A stretch of DNA of 64,000 nucleotides from Acidobacteriota bacterium (lineage in GTDB: Bacteria; Acidobacteriota; Terriglobia; Acidiferrales; UBA7541). Shown one piece after another: positions 39,714 through 48,100 of the stretch. The number at the start of each line of letters is the position of its first letter. Within the stretch, counting starts at the first letter, position 1. The translations under genes were made by a program, and so were the position numbers. A model generated the notes under the pieces. That model searched no databases. It had not been told where the DNA came from and was given only the letters and a program-made list of their open reading frames with translations. The stretch is taken from NCBI GenBank assembly GCA_003225315.1, contig QHZD01000017.1, forward strand, positions 1-64,000, read 5' to 3'.

Positions 39714-41090
39714 TTGCCAGAAATGCAGTCACAAAGTGGAGTTGCTTCCAGCGGAAATGGCGCAAGTACTCCTCACGATCTCTTCGCGCTGACAGACGAG
39801 CAAATTCTCGAGATCGAGCCCGAAGCGCAAGATGTCGAACTCTCCAGCGCCGAGCCGCAAGCGCCACGACCAGCGTCTCTGCAAGTAGCGCCGGCATCCT
39901 TGCCGGCTGGTTCCAGTATGGCGCCTCAAACCGAACGGAGCCGGCTGGAAGCCGGCGCTACGCAACCGCCGCAGGGTGTGGAAAACAGCGCACAGCCAAG
40001 AGTGGCTGGGCCAGTGGAGGCGCCACCGTGGCTCGCGGAGCAAATGAAAGACCCTTGGAGCGGGGAAGAGGCACGGGAGCTTTGGGATGGCGTGCAACAG
40101 GCGAGGCAGGAAGCGGCGGCGTATCGCGCGGCGTTTGCGACTCCCGAAGATGCGCGCGCGCTGAAGGAATTGTATCCGGGCGGCGTCAATGAAGCGCGTG
40201 CTGCGGCCGAGCGTGCCCGCGTGCTCGACGATTTCGATCGCGCGTATTTCGGAGCAGCAGGGAAGTCCGCCCAGGAAGTGAGCGCCTCACGCGCGCAGCT
40301 CGCGCAAACGATGTTGCGCGAAGACCCCGCCGCATTTCGCGAAATGGTTTTCGCCGGACTGCGAGCACTCGAAGATTTGGGCAAAGGTACCGGCGAAAAC
40401 ACTGTAGCTCAGGCCTTAAGGCCTGAGAGTGTTTCCTCCTCGGTTTCAGCGGCGCCAACGGATCGGAAAAGCCTCACCCCTGAAGGGGTGAGCTACAGCG
40501 ACCAACACGCCGCAGCTCTGGCAGCGTACGCATCGTTTGAAAAAGCCACTAACGACGATTTGGAGCGCAGCGTTGGAGCAACGATTGAACGGACTTTGCA
40601 CCAGGCATTGCCGAACGCATCGCGCGTGTCAAACGCTTCCGGTGTAGGGGCTCAGGCTGCGCCCCTGCAAGCAAGACTGAGCGCTGCGATTCGTCAAGAC
40701 GTCGAAGCGGCCCTAAAAGGCGACCGCCAACTTAGCGAGCAAGTCGCCCAGATTCTCTCCGGCAGGCGGCTCGATAATGAAACGCGCGCCCAGGTGGTTC
40801 GGCTGATAGGCGAGCGCGCGCAACAACTCGTGCCCGTCGCAGCAAAGCGCGTCCTCAACGACTGGACCCAGACAACGCTCGCCGCTCATCGCGGCAACGT
40901 GACGCGTGCCGATGCCGCATCTTCGCGGTCGAATATTGCCGCGGATGTAGCTCAGGGCCTTAGGCCTGAGGAAGTTCGCAGGTCCCGTCAGACAATGGAA
41001 GAGTCCGCGGGCCTGAAGGTCCGCGCTATAGCTTCCGATCGCCGCGTCGACTACCGCAAGCTCAGCGACGAACAAATCCTCGAGATGTAA
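39714..41090 (+). CDS. Scaffold-like phage protein with REP insertions
   Basis: A 458-residue hydrophilic, helix-rich protein between portal and capsid genes, the usual place of a scaffold or capsid-assembly protein. The start is TTG 39714, 8 bases after AGGAGC. Ala/Glu/Arg-rich helices dominate (ARELWDGVQQARQEAAAYRA; QLSEQVAQILSGRRLDNETR). A motif occurs at both ends: LTDEQILEIE near residue 26 and LSDEQILEM at the very C-terminus. Four in-frame palindromic repeats are inserted (about 61-84, 230-262, 310-318 and 411-440). Function inferred from position. Confidence 0.55.
   Translation: MPEMQSQSGVASSGNGASTPHDLFALTDEQILEIEPEAQDVELSSAEPQAPRPASLQVAPASLPAGSSMAPQTERSRLEAGATQPPQGVENSAQPRVAGPVEAPPWLAEQMKDPWSGEEARELWDGVQQARQEAAAYRAAFATPEDARALKELYPGGVNEARAAAERARVLDDFDRAYFGAAGKSAQEVSASRAQLAQTMLREDPAAFREMVFAGLRALEDLGKGTGENTVAQALRPESVSSSVSAAPTDRKSLTPEGVSYSDQHAAALAAYASFEKATNDDLERSVGATIERTLHQALPNASRVSNASGVGAQAAPLQARLSAAIRQDVEAALKGDRQLSEQVAQILSGRRLDNETRAQVVRLIGERAQQLVPVAAKRVLNDWTQTTLAAHRGNVTRADAASSRSNIAADVAQGLRPEEVRRSRQTMEESAGLKVRAIASDRRVDYRKLSDEQILEM
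39895..39962 (+). repeat. REP type B in scaffold-like gene
   Basis: GTAGCGCCGGCATCCTTGCC ... GGCTGGAAGCCGGCGCTACG. A variant of type B with GCCGGC-based palindromes; read through in frame. Confidence 0.8.
40402..40498 (+). repeat. REP type A in scaffold-like gene
   Basis: CTGTAGCTCAGGCCTTAAGG ... GAAGGGGTGAGCTACAG. It encodes VAQALRPESVSSSVSAAPT and RKSLTPEGVSYS, nearly the same peptide as in the terminase. Confidence 0.85.
40640..40670 (+). repeat. Short GC palindrome (type D)
   Basis: GTGTAGGGGCTCAGGCTGCG with CCCCTGCA; in frame in the scaffold-like gene. It resembles the 51.81 kb copy (GTAGGGGCGCAGCACGCTGC). Confidence 0.55.
40945..41033 (+). repeat. Composite REP near 3' end of scaffold-like gene
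   Basis: GATGTAGCTCAGGGCCTTAG (type A left end) and, about 40 bases on, CGCGGGCCTGAAGGTCCGCG followed by CTATAGC. Both palindromes remain in frame. Confidence 0.65.
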
Positions 41091-41092
41091 TC

Positions 41093-41185
41093 CGCCACAG
41101 AGGCTCGGAGACACAGAACAAGAAAGAAGCAGAGCAAGGAGCAGGGGACAGTTGTTGTCCCTGCCTCTGTGTCTCTGTGGCATTT
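41093..41185 (+). repeat. Inverted repeat (type E) before capsid gene
   Basis: CCACAGAGGCTCGGAGACAC pairs with TGTGTCTCTGTGG after a purine-rich middle of about 50 bases. It fills most of the gap between the scaffold-like and capsid genes. Could form a long stem in the transcript. Confidence 0.65.
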
Positions 41186-41222
41186 CTGCTTTGAAATTTC
41201 GCAATTTTAAGGAGAACAACAG

Positions 41223-42479
41223 ATGCCAGCACAAGCGAACGCGAACGTCGTCGCGTTGCAGCTCGAGAAGGTGCGCGACAAAGTGCCCCTGCTCTACGAG
41301 CGCGACGACATTTTACTCACCATGATCCAGCAGCGCGGCGACGTGGAGAAAGTTTCCAGCCGCAACATGCGCCTGCCTTTGCAGGTCAATCCCGGAGGCA
41401 AAGCCGGCTCGTACAATGCCGACGGCGGCGATCTCGGCCGCGGCTCCGGCACGGCGTATGACGTCGCGCAAGTCTCGCCGATTTTCTTCCGCTTTGCGAT
41501 TGAAATCACGAAGCTGGTCGAATACGCCACCACCGGCCGCGAGCGCGCCATCGAAAATGCCGCCAAGCGCGAAGTCGCCAACGGCATGAAACAGTTCCGC
41601 GCGTTCCTGGACAAGCTAATGCAGACCGCCGGCAACGGCGTGCTCGGCACGATCAGCTCGTTCGCGAGCACGACTTGGACGATGGCAACGCCTCCGGGCG
41701 CAGCTCTTGTTTATGTCGGCCAGACGATTCAGGTTTACGATTCGACGCTAACCACCAATCGCGGCACGGCCAACGTGACCGGCGCCGATCCCATCAGCCC
41801 GACGCAAACAATCACCGTCGACGTGAATCCAGCGGGACTGACAAACGGCGACGTCATCGTGCACGATGGCTTGAGCGGCGCGAGCCCCGTCTCGCTCTTC
41901 GGCATCAAGTATCACCAGAACAACGCCACGACGGGCACCTGGCTCAACCTCAACCGCGCGACGTATCCCGTGCAGCTCGCCACGCCGCGCGTGAACGCTG
42001 GCAACGCCGCGCTCACTCCGAGCAACGTGCGCCTGGCCATCAACAAAGTCCGCAAAGCCCTGGGCATCAACCACCTCAGCAAGCTCATCGCGTATATGGC
42101 CGTGGAGCAGGAGCACGCCTGGGAAAATCTGGGCATCACCGTCTCGCAAATCATCAAGGAAGGCGGCGGTGGCAGTGGAAACGATCTCGACCTGCTCTTC
42201 AGCGGCCGTAAAACCATGAGCGGCATCCCGATCAAGTCCAGCGTCAACGCCGACCAGACCCGCGTCGATTTTCTCGACCTCTCGCACTGGGGCCGCGCCG
42301 TGTTGAAGGACATCGACTTCTACGAAGTCAATGGCAACACGGTGTTCCCGATTTACGGTGCGAGCGGCGGCCTCGCGGCCAGCTACATCTTCTACTTCGA
42401 CACCGCGTTTCAAGTGTGGGATGACTCGCCTCGTACCGGCGCATTCATCGACACCTTGGCACGGCCATCCGGCTACTAA
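41223..42479 (+). CDS. Major capsid protein (probable)
   Basis: A 418-residue protein. LPLLYERDDILLTMIQQRGD-like N-terminal helix (here VPLLYERDDILLTMI), RLPLQVNPGGKAGSYNADGG, KLVEYATTGRERAIENAAKR and the C-terminal FYEVNGNTVFPIYGASGGLA fit a HK97-type or N4gp56-like major capsid protein, and it follows the scaffold-like gene. No repeat is inserted in it, unlike its neighbours. AAGGAGA lies 7 bases before the ATG. Family assignment is by pattern and position. Confidence 0.75.
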   Translation: MPAQANANVVALQLEKVRDKVPLLYERDDILLTMIQQRGDVEKVSSRNMRLPLQVNPGGKAGSYNADGGDLGRGSGTAYDVAQVSPIFFRFAIEITKLVEYATTGRERAIENAAKREVANGMKQFRAFLDKLMQTAGNGVLGTISSFASTTWTMATPPGAALVYVGQTIQVYDSTLTTNRGTANVTGADPISPTQTITVDVNPAGLTNGDVIVHDGLSGASPVSLFGIKYHQNNATTGTWLNLNRATYPVQLATPRVNAGNAALTPSNVRLAINKVRKALGINHLSKLIAYMAVEQEHAWENLGITVSQIIKEGGGGSGNDLDLLFSGRKTMSGIPIKSSVNADQTRVDFLDLSHWGRAVLKDIDFYEVNGNTVFPIYGASGGLAASYIFYFDTAFQVWDDSPRTGAFIDTLARPSGY

Positions 42480-42483
42480 TCAA

Positions 42484-42600
42484 CGGAAGTTAAGGACGCA
42501 AAGGAAGTAGAGGAGGTAAAGGATCGGAGCCATCGCCGCAATATGCGATTGCACTGCGGCGTTCTCTTTCCCTTACCTCCTCAACTTCATTAATCTCGTT
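42484..42600 (+). repeat. Inverted repeat (type F) after capsid gene
   Basis: Purine-rich AAGTAGAGGAGGTAAAGGAT is mirrored by CCCTTACCTCCTCAACTTC, with about 40 bases between. It occupies the whole gap to the next gene and may serve as terminator or RNA stem for the capsid message. Confidence 0.55.
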
Positions 42601-42615
42601 TACCACATTTTCTCA

Positions 42616-42951
42616 ATGCGAAGAATCCTCATCGGCGCGATCGCTCTCTTGCTGTGTGGCGGAATTTCCGCTCGCAGCAAGAACGATCCGCTGATGTTTG
42701 TCTTTCTTCGCGTGGACCACGGCCAAGACGTTGCTATTCTCCGGCCCATGATCGCACCGGACATCGGCGTCCAGCTCGATTCCGGCCCGCGGGAACTCAA
42801 GCCCGGAACGGTGCTTCAATGCGCATCGTCGCTGCGTGAACATGACGCCATTGTCGAAACCAAAATCGCCACCGTCACGGACCTGGTGCTCGATTGCGGC
42901 GCCCAGAAGTTTGTCGTGAAGACCATCGATTTTCGTCCTGCCGCAAGATGA
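42616..42951 (+). CDS. Exported hypothetical protein
   Basis: A 111-residue protein with a signal-like N-terminus (MRRILIGAIALLLCGGISAR) and a beta-rich body (LKPGTVLQCASSLREHDAIV, TDLVLDCGAQKFVVKTIDF). Overlaps the next start (ATGA). The signal peptide is unusual for a virion gene. Family unknown. Confidence 0.5.
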   Translation: MRRILIGAIALLLCGGISARSKNDPLMFVFLRVDHGQDVAILRPMIAPDIGVQLDSGPRELKPGTVLQCASSLREHDAIVETKIATVTDLVLDCGAQKFVVKTIDFRPAAR

Positions 42952-43541
42952 TTCGAGTTGTCCGCGAAACGCATGACACTCCGGAATCCGTGGCGCATCG
43001 TCTTGCGGGCGCAGGCGGAGCGAATCGTCTCGGCGAACCGAATTATCGCGCCGTGTGGGGTTGGAACCGGCTCGCGTGGATCGGCGGGAAATTCGAGGAT
43101 CGTGACGAGCATGGCGTTCTGCTGCGGGAGCGCATGGAACTGCGCTTGGAACCAAAATATCCAGCCGTGAACCGCTGGCACATCGAACGATGGATGCCTC
43201 CGGAAACCTACGGTTTGCCTCCCTCCTGGTATGCGCAAACAGTCGAACGTGAAAACGGTATCAGCATTCCTGCGCTGGGGCCGTATCCTTCGCGCGGCGA
43301 ATACGAGCATTGCTTCACGCTCGAAGGCCCGCACGGCGAATTTATTCAGCTCGCACCGACGATTGCAGAGCACATCGCTCGAGCGATCGAGTGGTCGCGC
43401 AAATTCCCGCAGTCAGCAAAGAGACGCCAGCTCTACGACCGCGAGGGCAGGGAAGAGCGCAGTTACGAAAACTGGGCGTACGGTCTCCTTGACGACGCCG
43501 TCCCTGCGTTTCACAAGCAGCCGTTTGTAACGGTGGTTTAA
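42948..43541 (+). CDS. Phage-block hypothetical protein
   Basis: A 197-residue soluble protein (MIRVVRETHDTPESVAHRLA ... YENWAYGLLDDAVPAFHKQP) starting in the stop of the previous gene. Trp/Tyr/His-rich. Related-looking proteins are common next to capsid genes in acidobacterial prophages, but I cannot name a function. Confidence 0.5.
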   Translation: MIRVVRETHDTPESVAHRLAGAGGANRLGEPNYRAVWGWNRLAWIGGKFEDRDEHGVLLRERMELRLEPKYPAVNRWHIERWMPPETYGLPPSWYAQTVERENGISIPALGPYPSRGEYEHCFTLEGPHGEFIQLAPTIAEHIARAIEWSRKFPQSAKRRQLYDREGREERSYENWAYGLLDDAVPAFHKQPFVTVV

Positions 43542-43544
43542 CTC

Positions 43545-43769
43545 ATGAAGCGATTTGAACTTTGGCTCAAAGGCATACTGGCTGCCGCGATCAGCGGCGG
43601 CGCAGGCGGCGTGCTCACCGGATTCGCCGCTGTCGGCATCGATCCCCAGCATTTCAATTTGCAAGCGGGAATTGGCGCGACGTTGCGCATCGCCGCCGCC
43701 GCGGCGCTCATTAATGCCGTGATCGGCGTGGCCGCGTATCTGCAAAAATCGCCACTGCCTCAGGATTGA
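43545..43769 (+). CDS. Small two-helix membrane protein
   Basis: A 74-residue protein with two hydrophobic Gly/Ala-rich helices (ILAAAISGGAGGVLTGFAAV; TLRIAAAAALINAVIGVAAY), a plan shared with holins. Starts 3 bases after the previous stop. Followed by a type C repeat. Confidence 0.5.
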   Translation: MKRFELWLKGILAAAISGGAGGVLTGFAAVGIDPQHFNLQAGIGATLRIAAAAALINAVIGVAAYLQKSPLPQD

Positions 43770-43774
43770 TTTCA

Positions 43775-43853
43775 GTAGGACAGACATTCTTGTCTGTCTC
43801 CATTGAGCTTCCAGCAAGGAAAAAAGCGACAGGCAAGAATGCCTGTCCCACAG
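43775..43853 (+). repeat. REP type C
   Basis: GTAGGACAGACATTCTTGTC ... CAAGAATGCCTGTCCCACAG, the second copy of the element after the portal gene. It lies between genes; its CACAGGAC end again sits where the next ribosome site is. Confidence 0.8.
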
Positions 43854-43861
43854 GACAAACC

Positions 43862-44584
43862 ATGCCTGTCGTTGGCTCATCTGCCTACAACACCGCGGGG
43901 CAAATCACTTCGCTGGTGCGCTCGCTCTTGAACGATTCGCAGGGCAACCTGTTCACCGACGCGGTGCTGCTCCCGTACGCGAATTCCGCGTACCGCAAAC
44001 TGCAGCGCATGCTTGGCAACGCGGGCGGCGGCGGATTCATTCAGGATGACGCGCTCCTCGTCGTGACCGCGGTTGCGCAGCCGGATACGTCGCTGCAAGT
44101 TTCCATCACCGATGCCACGGCGTCGCCGAATCAGTTGCCAACCGACTTGCTCGTGCCGCTAAAGATTTGGGAACGCCCCAACGGCTCGACCGACGATTTT
44201 CTGGAAATGGTGGATCTGACTCGGCATGGCGGCCTGCCTTCGCGCGTGCAGGACATCACGCTCAGCGTCTGGGAATGGCGCGCCGACGGCCTTTATTTTC
44301 TCGGCGCCACGCAGGACACGCAGATTCGTTTGCGCTATCTGAAAGCGTATCCGGATTTCACCGACGCTACTTCGCCGGTGCTCGTGCGCAATGCGCAAGA
44401 AGCCATTGCTTATGCGACTGCTGCGCTGGCCGGTTGGGCGCGCGGCAGCCCGCTCGCCGAAAAGTGGGACGATGCCGCCGCCGATGCCATCGAGGATCTG
44501 ATCAGCGCCGCCGTGCGTCGCGAACAACAATCCGGGCATCGCCGCCGCCCGTTTTCCGCCCGCAGCGGCTATACCCCTTTTTAA
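43862..44584 (+). CDS. Head-tail adaptor-like phage protein
   Basis: A 240-residue protein (TAGQITSLVRSLLNDSQGNL, LLPYANSAYRKLQRMLGNAG, PTDLLVPLKIWERPNG) whose N-terminal helical part and overall order resemble head-completion/adaptor proteins that sit under the portal. The start is ATG 43862; a longer frame would run through the type C repeat. Function inferred. Confidence 0.55.
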   Translation: MPVVGSSAYNTAGQITSLVRSLLNDSQGNLFTDAVLLPYANSAYRKLQRMLGNAGGGGFIQDDALLVVTAVAQPDTSLQVSITDATASPNQLPTDLLVPLKIWERPNGSTDDFLEMVDLTRHGGLPSRVQDITLSVWEWRADGLYFLGATQDTQIRLRYLKAYPDFTDATSPVLVRNAQEAIAYATAALAGWARGSPLAEKWDDAAADAIEDLISAAVRREQQSGHRRRPFSARSGYTPF

Positions 44585-44588
44585 TCCG

Positions 44589-44699
44589 CTGTAGCTCAGG
44601 CCTTCAGGCCTGAGGGTTTTCTGATGTGGTAGCAATCACTCCGGCGCGAATGCCACGCTGCCGCGGGGAAAAGCCTCACCCCTAAAGGGGTGAGCTACA
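44589..44699 (+). repeat. REP type A between genes
   Basis: CTGTAGCTCAGGCCTTCAGG ... CTAAAGGGGTGAGCTACAA. The same element as inside the terminase but here intergenic, which gives a full-length reference copy. The centre is longer and more diverged. Confidence 0.85.
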
Positions 44700-44715
44700 A
44701 CTTGAAGGAGCACTC

Positions 44716-45063
44716 ATGCCCATCACGATTTCACTATCGCCCTTGAACGTCGATTCTTCGGCGAGCAATTTTGTCTACGCGATTGGAACGCTCACCTTTT
44801 CCGGGAATTACCCAACCGGCGGCGACACGGTCGACTTCATGCAGGTTGCCGACAAGCTGCCTTCCACGCAGATCGTCCAGGCGTTCGCGGAATCGCAGAA
44901 CGGGAACAGCGGCTACTATGTGGCGATTGCGGGGAGCGCCCTCAATAACTGGAAGCTGAAAGCCTTCAGCGGCGGCGGCACCGAAATCAGCGCCGGCGCT
45001 TATCCTGCCAGCGTGACCACCGACGTCGTGCAGCTCGCAATCACCGCTCGCAAACTACTGTAA
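44716..45063 (+). CDS. Small phage structural-type protein
   Basis: A 115-residue beta-rich protein (SLSPLNVDSSASNFVYAIGT; ISAGAYPASVTTDVVQLAIT), starting after GAAGGAGC. Probably a virion decoration or tail-associated protein by position. Family unknown. Confidence 0.5.
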   Translation: MPITISLSPLNVDSSASNFVYAIGTLTFSGNYPTGGDTVDFMQVADKLPSTQIVQAFAESQNGNSGYYVAIAGSALNNWKLKAFSGGGTEISAGAYPASVTTDVVQLAITARKLL

Positions 45064-45105
45064 GCCCATCTCTCATCGACGAATCCAAAATTCTTGAGGC
45101 AACCG

Positions 45106-48100
45106 ATGATACGATCGAGAATCGCACCGCCCGCCAAGGCGGACGCTAAAACGATGGGTTTTCTCTGGGCACTACTGGCGCTCGCGCTGCATGTCGTCCC
45201 TGGTGTTGTCGGGCCGGTGCACGCGCAAGGTTCGCGCAAGGACGACATCGTCTTCAATTCGCGGGGCATTCCGCTGGCAGGGGCCACGGTGCGCGTTTGC
45301 GCCATGCCGGCAAGCGGCCAGCCTTGCACTCCGCTCGCGTTGATTTACTCCGACGTCGCGCTCACGCAAGCGCTTGCCAACCCCACCACCACCGACGGCC
45401 TCGGCAACTATTTCTTCTACGCCGCTCCGGGAAAATACGAAATCGAAATCTCCGGCCCGGCTATCACCACTAAGCAAATCCCCAACGTGATTCTGCCGAA
45501 CGATCCGTCTTCGCCGACATTTACAGGCGCTATCAGCGCGTTTTCGTTGACGCTTAGCGGCAGCCTCACGGTGAACGGCAACACCACCGTCGTCGGCAAT
45601 CTCGCGAGCGGCACGCTGAACCTCACCAATCAGAGCACACCGCCGGGAGCCGCCAGCATCGGCACCGTCAATCTCTACACCAAGACTGCGGACAAGCGCC
45701 TCTACTACAAAGATGATGCCGGTGTGGAGAGCGGCCCGCTCGGCACCGGCGTGCAAACGAACGTTGTCAACACGTTTACCGCAAGCCAGAACCTCGACGC
45801 TGGTCTCCACATCAAGGGACCGGATCCGTACAGTGACATGGCGCGCTACGGCGGTTACTTCAACGCTTCGCCGCCGTCCACAACCGCGTCCTGCACGAAC
45901 GCCAGCACTTCCATCACCCTGGCTGCAGCTCTCGATTTTCAGGACGCCAGCAAATTTGCCGGAACCAACCTTGGCAATGGAATTGTTCTTTATCAATGCG
46001 GCGCCGCCACGGGGCTATCCACTCCGCCCGCGCCGACAGTCACACCGTTCGGCGTAACCAACGGCGCGACGACCTACAACTACAAGTATGTTGCGGAAGA
46101 CATGAGCGGCGGCCTCACTGCCGCGTCTGCCGCCGGTTCAACGACAATAGGTGCGGTTACGCTCGGCCTCAACACCGTCAATCTTGCAAGCGTAGTGTGG
46201 AACAACACGCTGAACGGCGAGCAGGTCTACACCTGTTCCGGGAATTGCAACATTCAAGTCAATTCGCCCATCCGCATTGACGGTTTCACGAACAACCGCT
46301 TCAACGGCAACTACACTGTCATTGCGCAGACCGCCACAACGTTCACGGTCTATTCGCCCGCCGGCACGCCGCCGCTAGTGACAAGTGAATCCGCAGCGGC
46401 GACGATGAAGGTGCTGGCCTGCAACATTCTCAGCTTGCCCGCCTCCTCGGTCGCCACGATCGAAACGGCCGGCGATTCCGTGCTGCGCTATTGGGTCTAC
46501 CGCAACAACGTGCTTGCATTCGTCATTCAGTCCCACGATCCGTACTACGACGACTGCGGGATGAACATGGACAACACCCGCATCCCGAGCTACGTTCCAT
46601 CGGCTCCAGGCGGTGCCGTCAACAAGTATCTGGCAACAGCGATTGTCTCCGGCGGAGGCACTACCAGCATCGCCGTCGCGAACCAGGCAGGAAACACCAT
46701 CAGCGGCGTGACTGCCCTGCACGACAGCTCTCAGAATCTGCTCGCGGCAACAAACGCATCGCACTTCTCGACTCCTGTGTACGTGCCAGGAGGGGCGGTC
46801 TTCAATGCCGCAACCGTTTTCACCAATGCTAAGGCGGCAAACACGAAAATTCTCTTGCCTCAAGGAGTGCAAATCAATCAGCCCTGGGTGGTGAAGACCA
46901 ACGGCATCACGTTCGAGGGGGGGCAGCCGAGCGGCACAGGCTCCTTTTTGTTTGAGAATCCTGCGCAAATCATTGGAGGCGGTTCCGCGTATCCCATGGT
47001 CCTGGTGACCACGCCTTCGCCCAATTCTGGCGGCAGCGGCGTCCTGTTCAAGAATATCTTGTTCAACGCGCCCGCTCTCGGACAGACGGCTTTCGTGGTT
47101 GACTTTGACATTGGCGCACTGTTCGGGCTCCAAATGGATAACGTAGGTTTTTTTAACAGCTTGAGCACTTCCAACGTGAACACGCCGGCAGCGGTGTTCA
47201 AGAGCATCTCGGAGTCCGCAATCGGCAAGCCGGGCAACAGAAACGCCTGCAGCACGGCTCAGATCGCCCCCGGCCCTGCTTGCATGCGATTTACAACGGC
47301 TTCTACGGCCGTTAGCGCAGCGGCCGGCGGAGTAATTCTTGCCCGCGACACGCAAATCAATGGTTTTGCCGTGCAAGGGGGAGGAGCGAGCTTCCAATTC
47401 GATACTTTGCCTTTTGCGAACACCGGCGGGGTATCGCCGTTTGGCGCTACGGATGTTCGCTTCGTGGATGGTCTGCGCGAAGTTGGTAAAGGACCGTTCC
47501 TTCGTGTAATGACTCCGGGAATACCCATCGGGCCTTTCTACTTCAGATACATCGACGACGATGCCCCCAACGCAGCCATAGGTAATAGTTGGGTAGATGC
47601 AGCTTACGGAGGTCAGCAGGCAGGAACCTTTGATTTCGAGAACCTGTCTACTTCCGTCGGGGGCCAGGTTGCCGTCGTTGGTCCTGGAAACGTAACCTTT
47701 GGTATCAATCCAGGATTCTCCACCGCCGGAACGACGGGAACGGCTTTCTCCAGTGGTCCCCGAGCCAGTGGGACTGGCAGCATTTCGGTCAGTGGAACGG
47801 CTAACGCAGGTTACCTGATGGGACAAGCGAACGCTCCGACCGTGATTGTTGGCGCGCCCGGCTCTTGCGTTTCAAACTGCGTCGCCGCCGGCACCTACGT
47901 CTATGCGGTCAGCGGACTGGACATAAATGGCGGAGACTCGCTGCTTTCTCCCGGAACTTCTGCCACCACCGACGGTACCAAGACCATTACTGTCAGTTGG
48001 ACGCCTATCAACGGACAAGTGCTGACGCGCCGCTGGAGAGGCTCCACAATCACCAATGCGCTCTCCATAGATTCCCCGGGAACGGGCGCCGCGGGTTCGA

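Noticed and set aside
46375-47826. 483-codon minus-strand frame opposite the tail-fibre-like gene
   Set aside because: High-GC, Thr/Ser/Gly-rich coding DNA leaves long antisense frames open; this one has no domain pattern.
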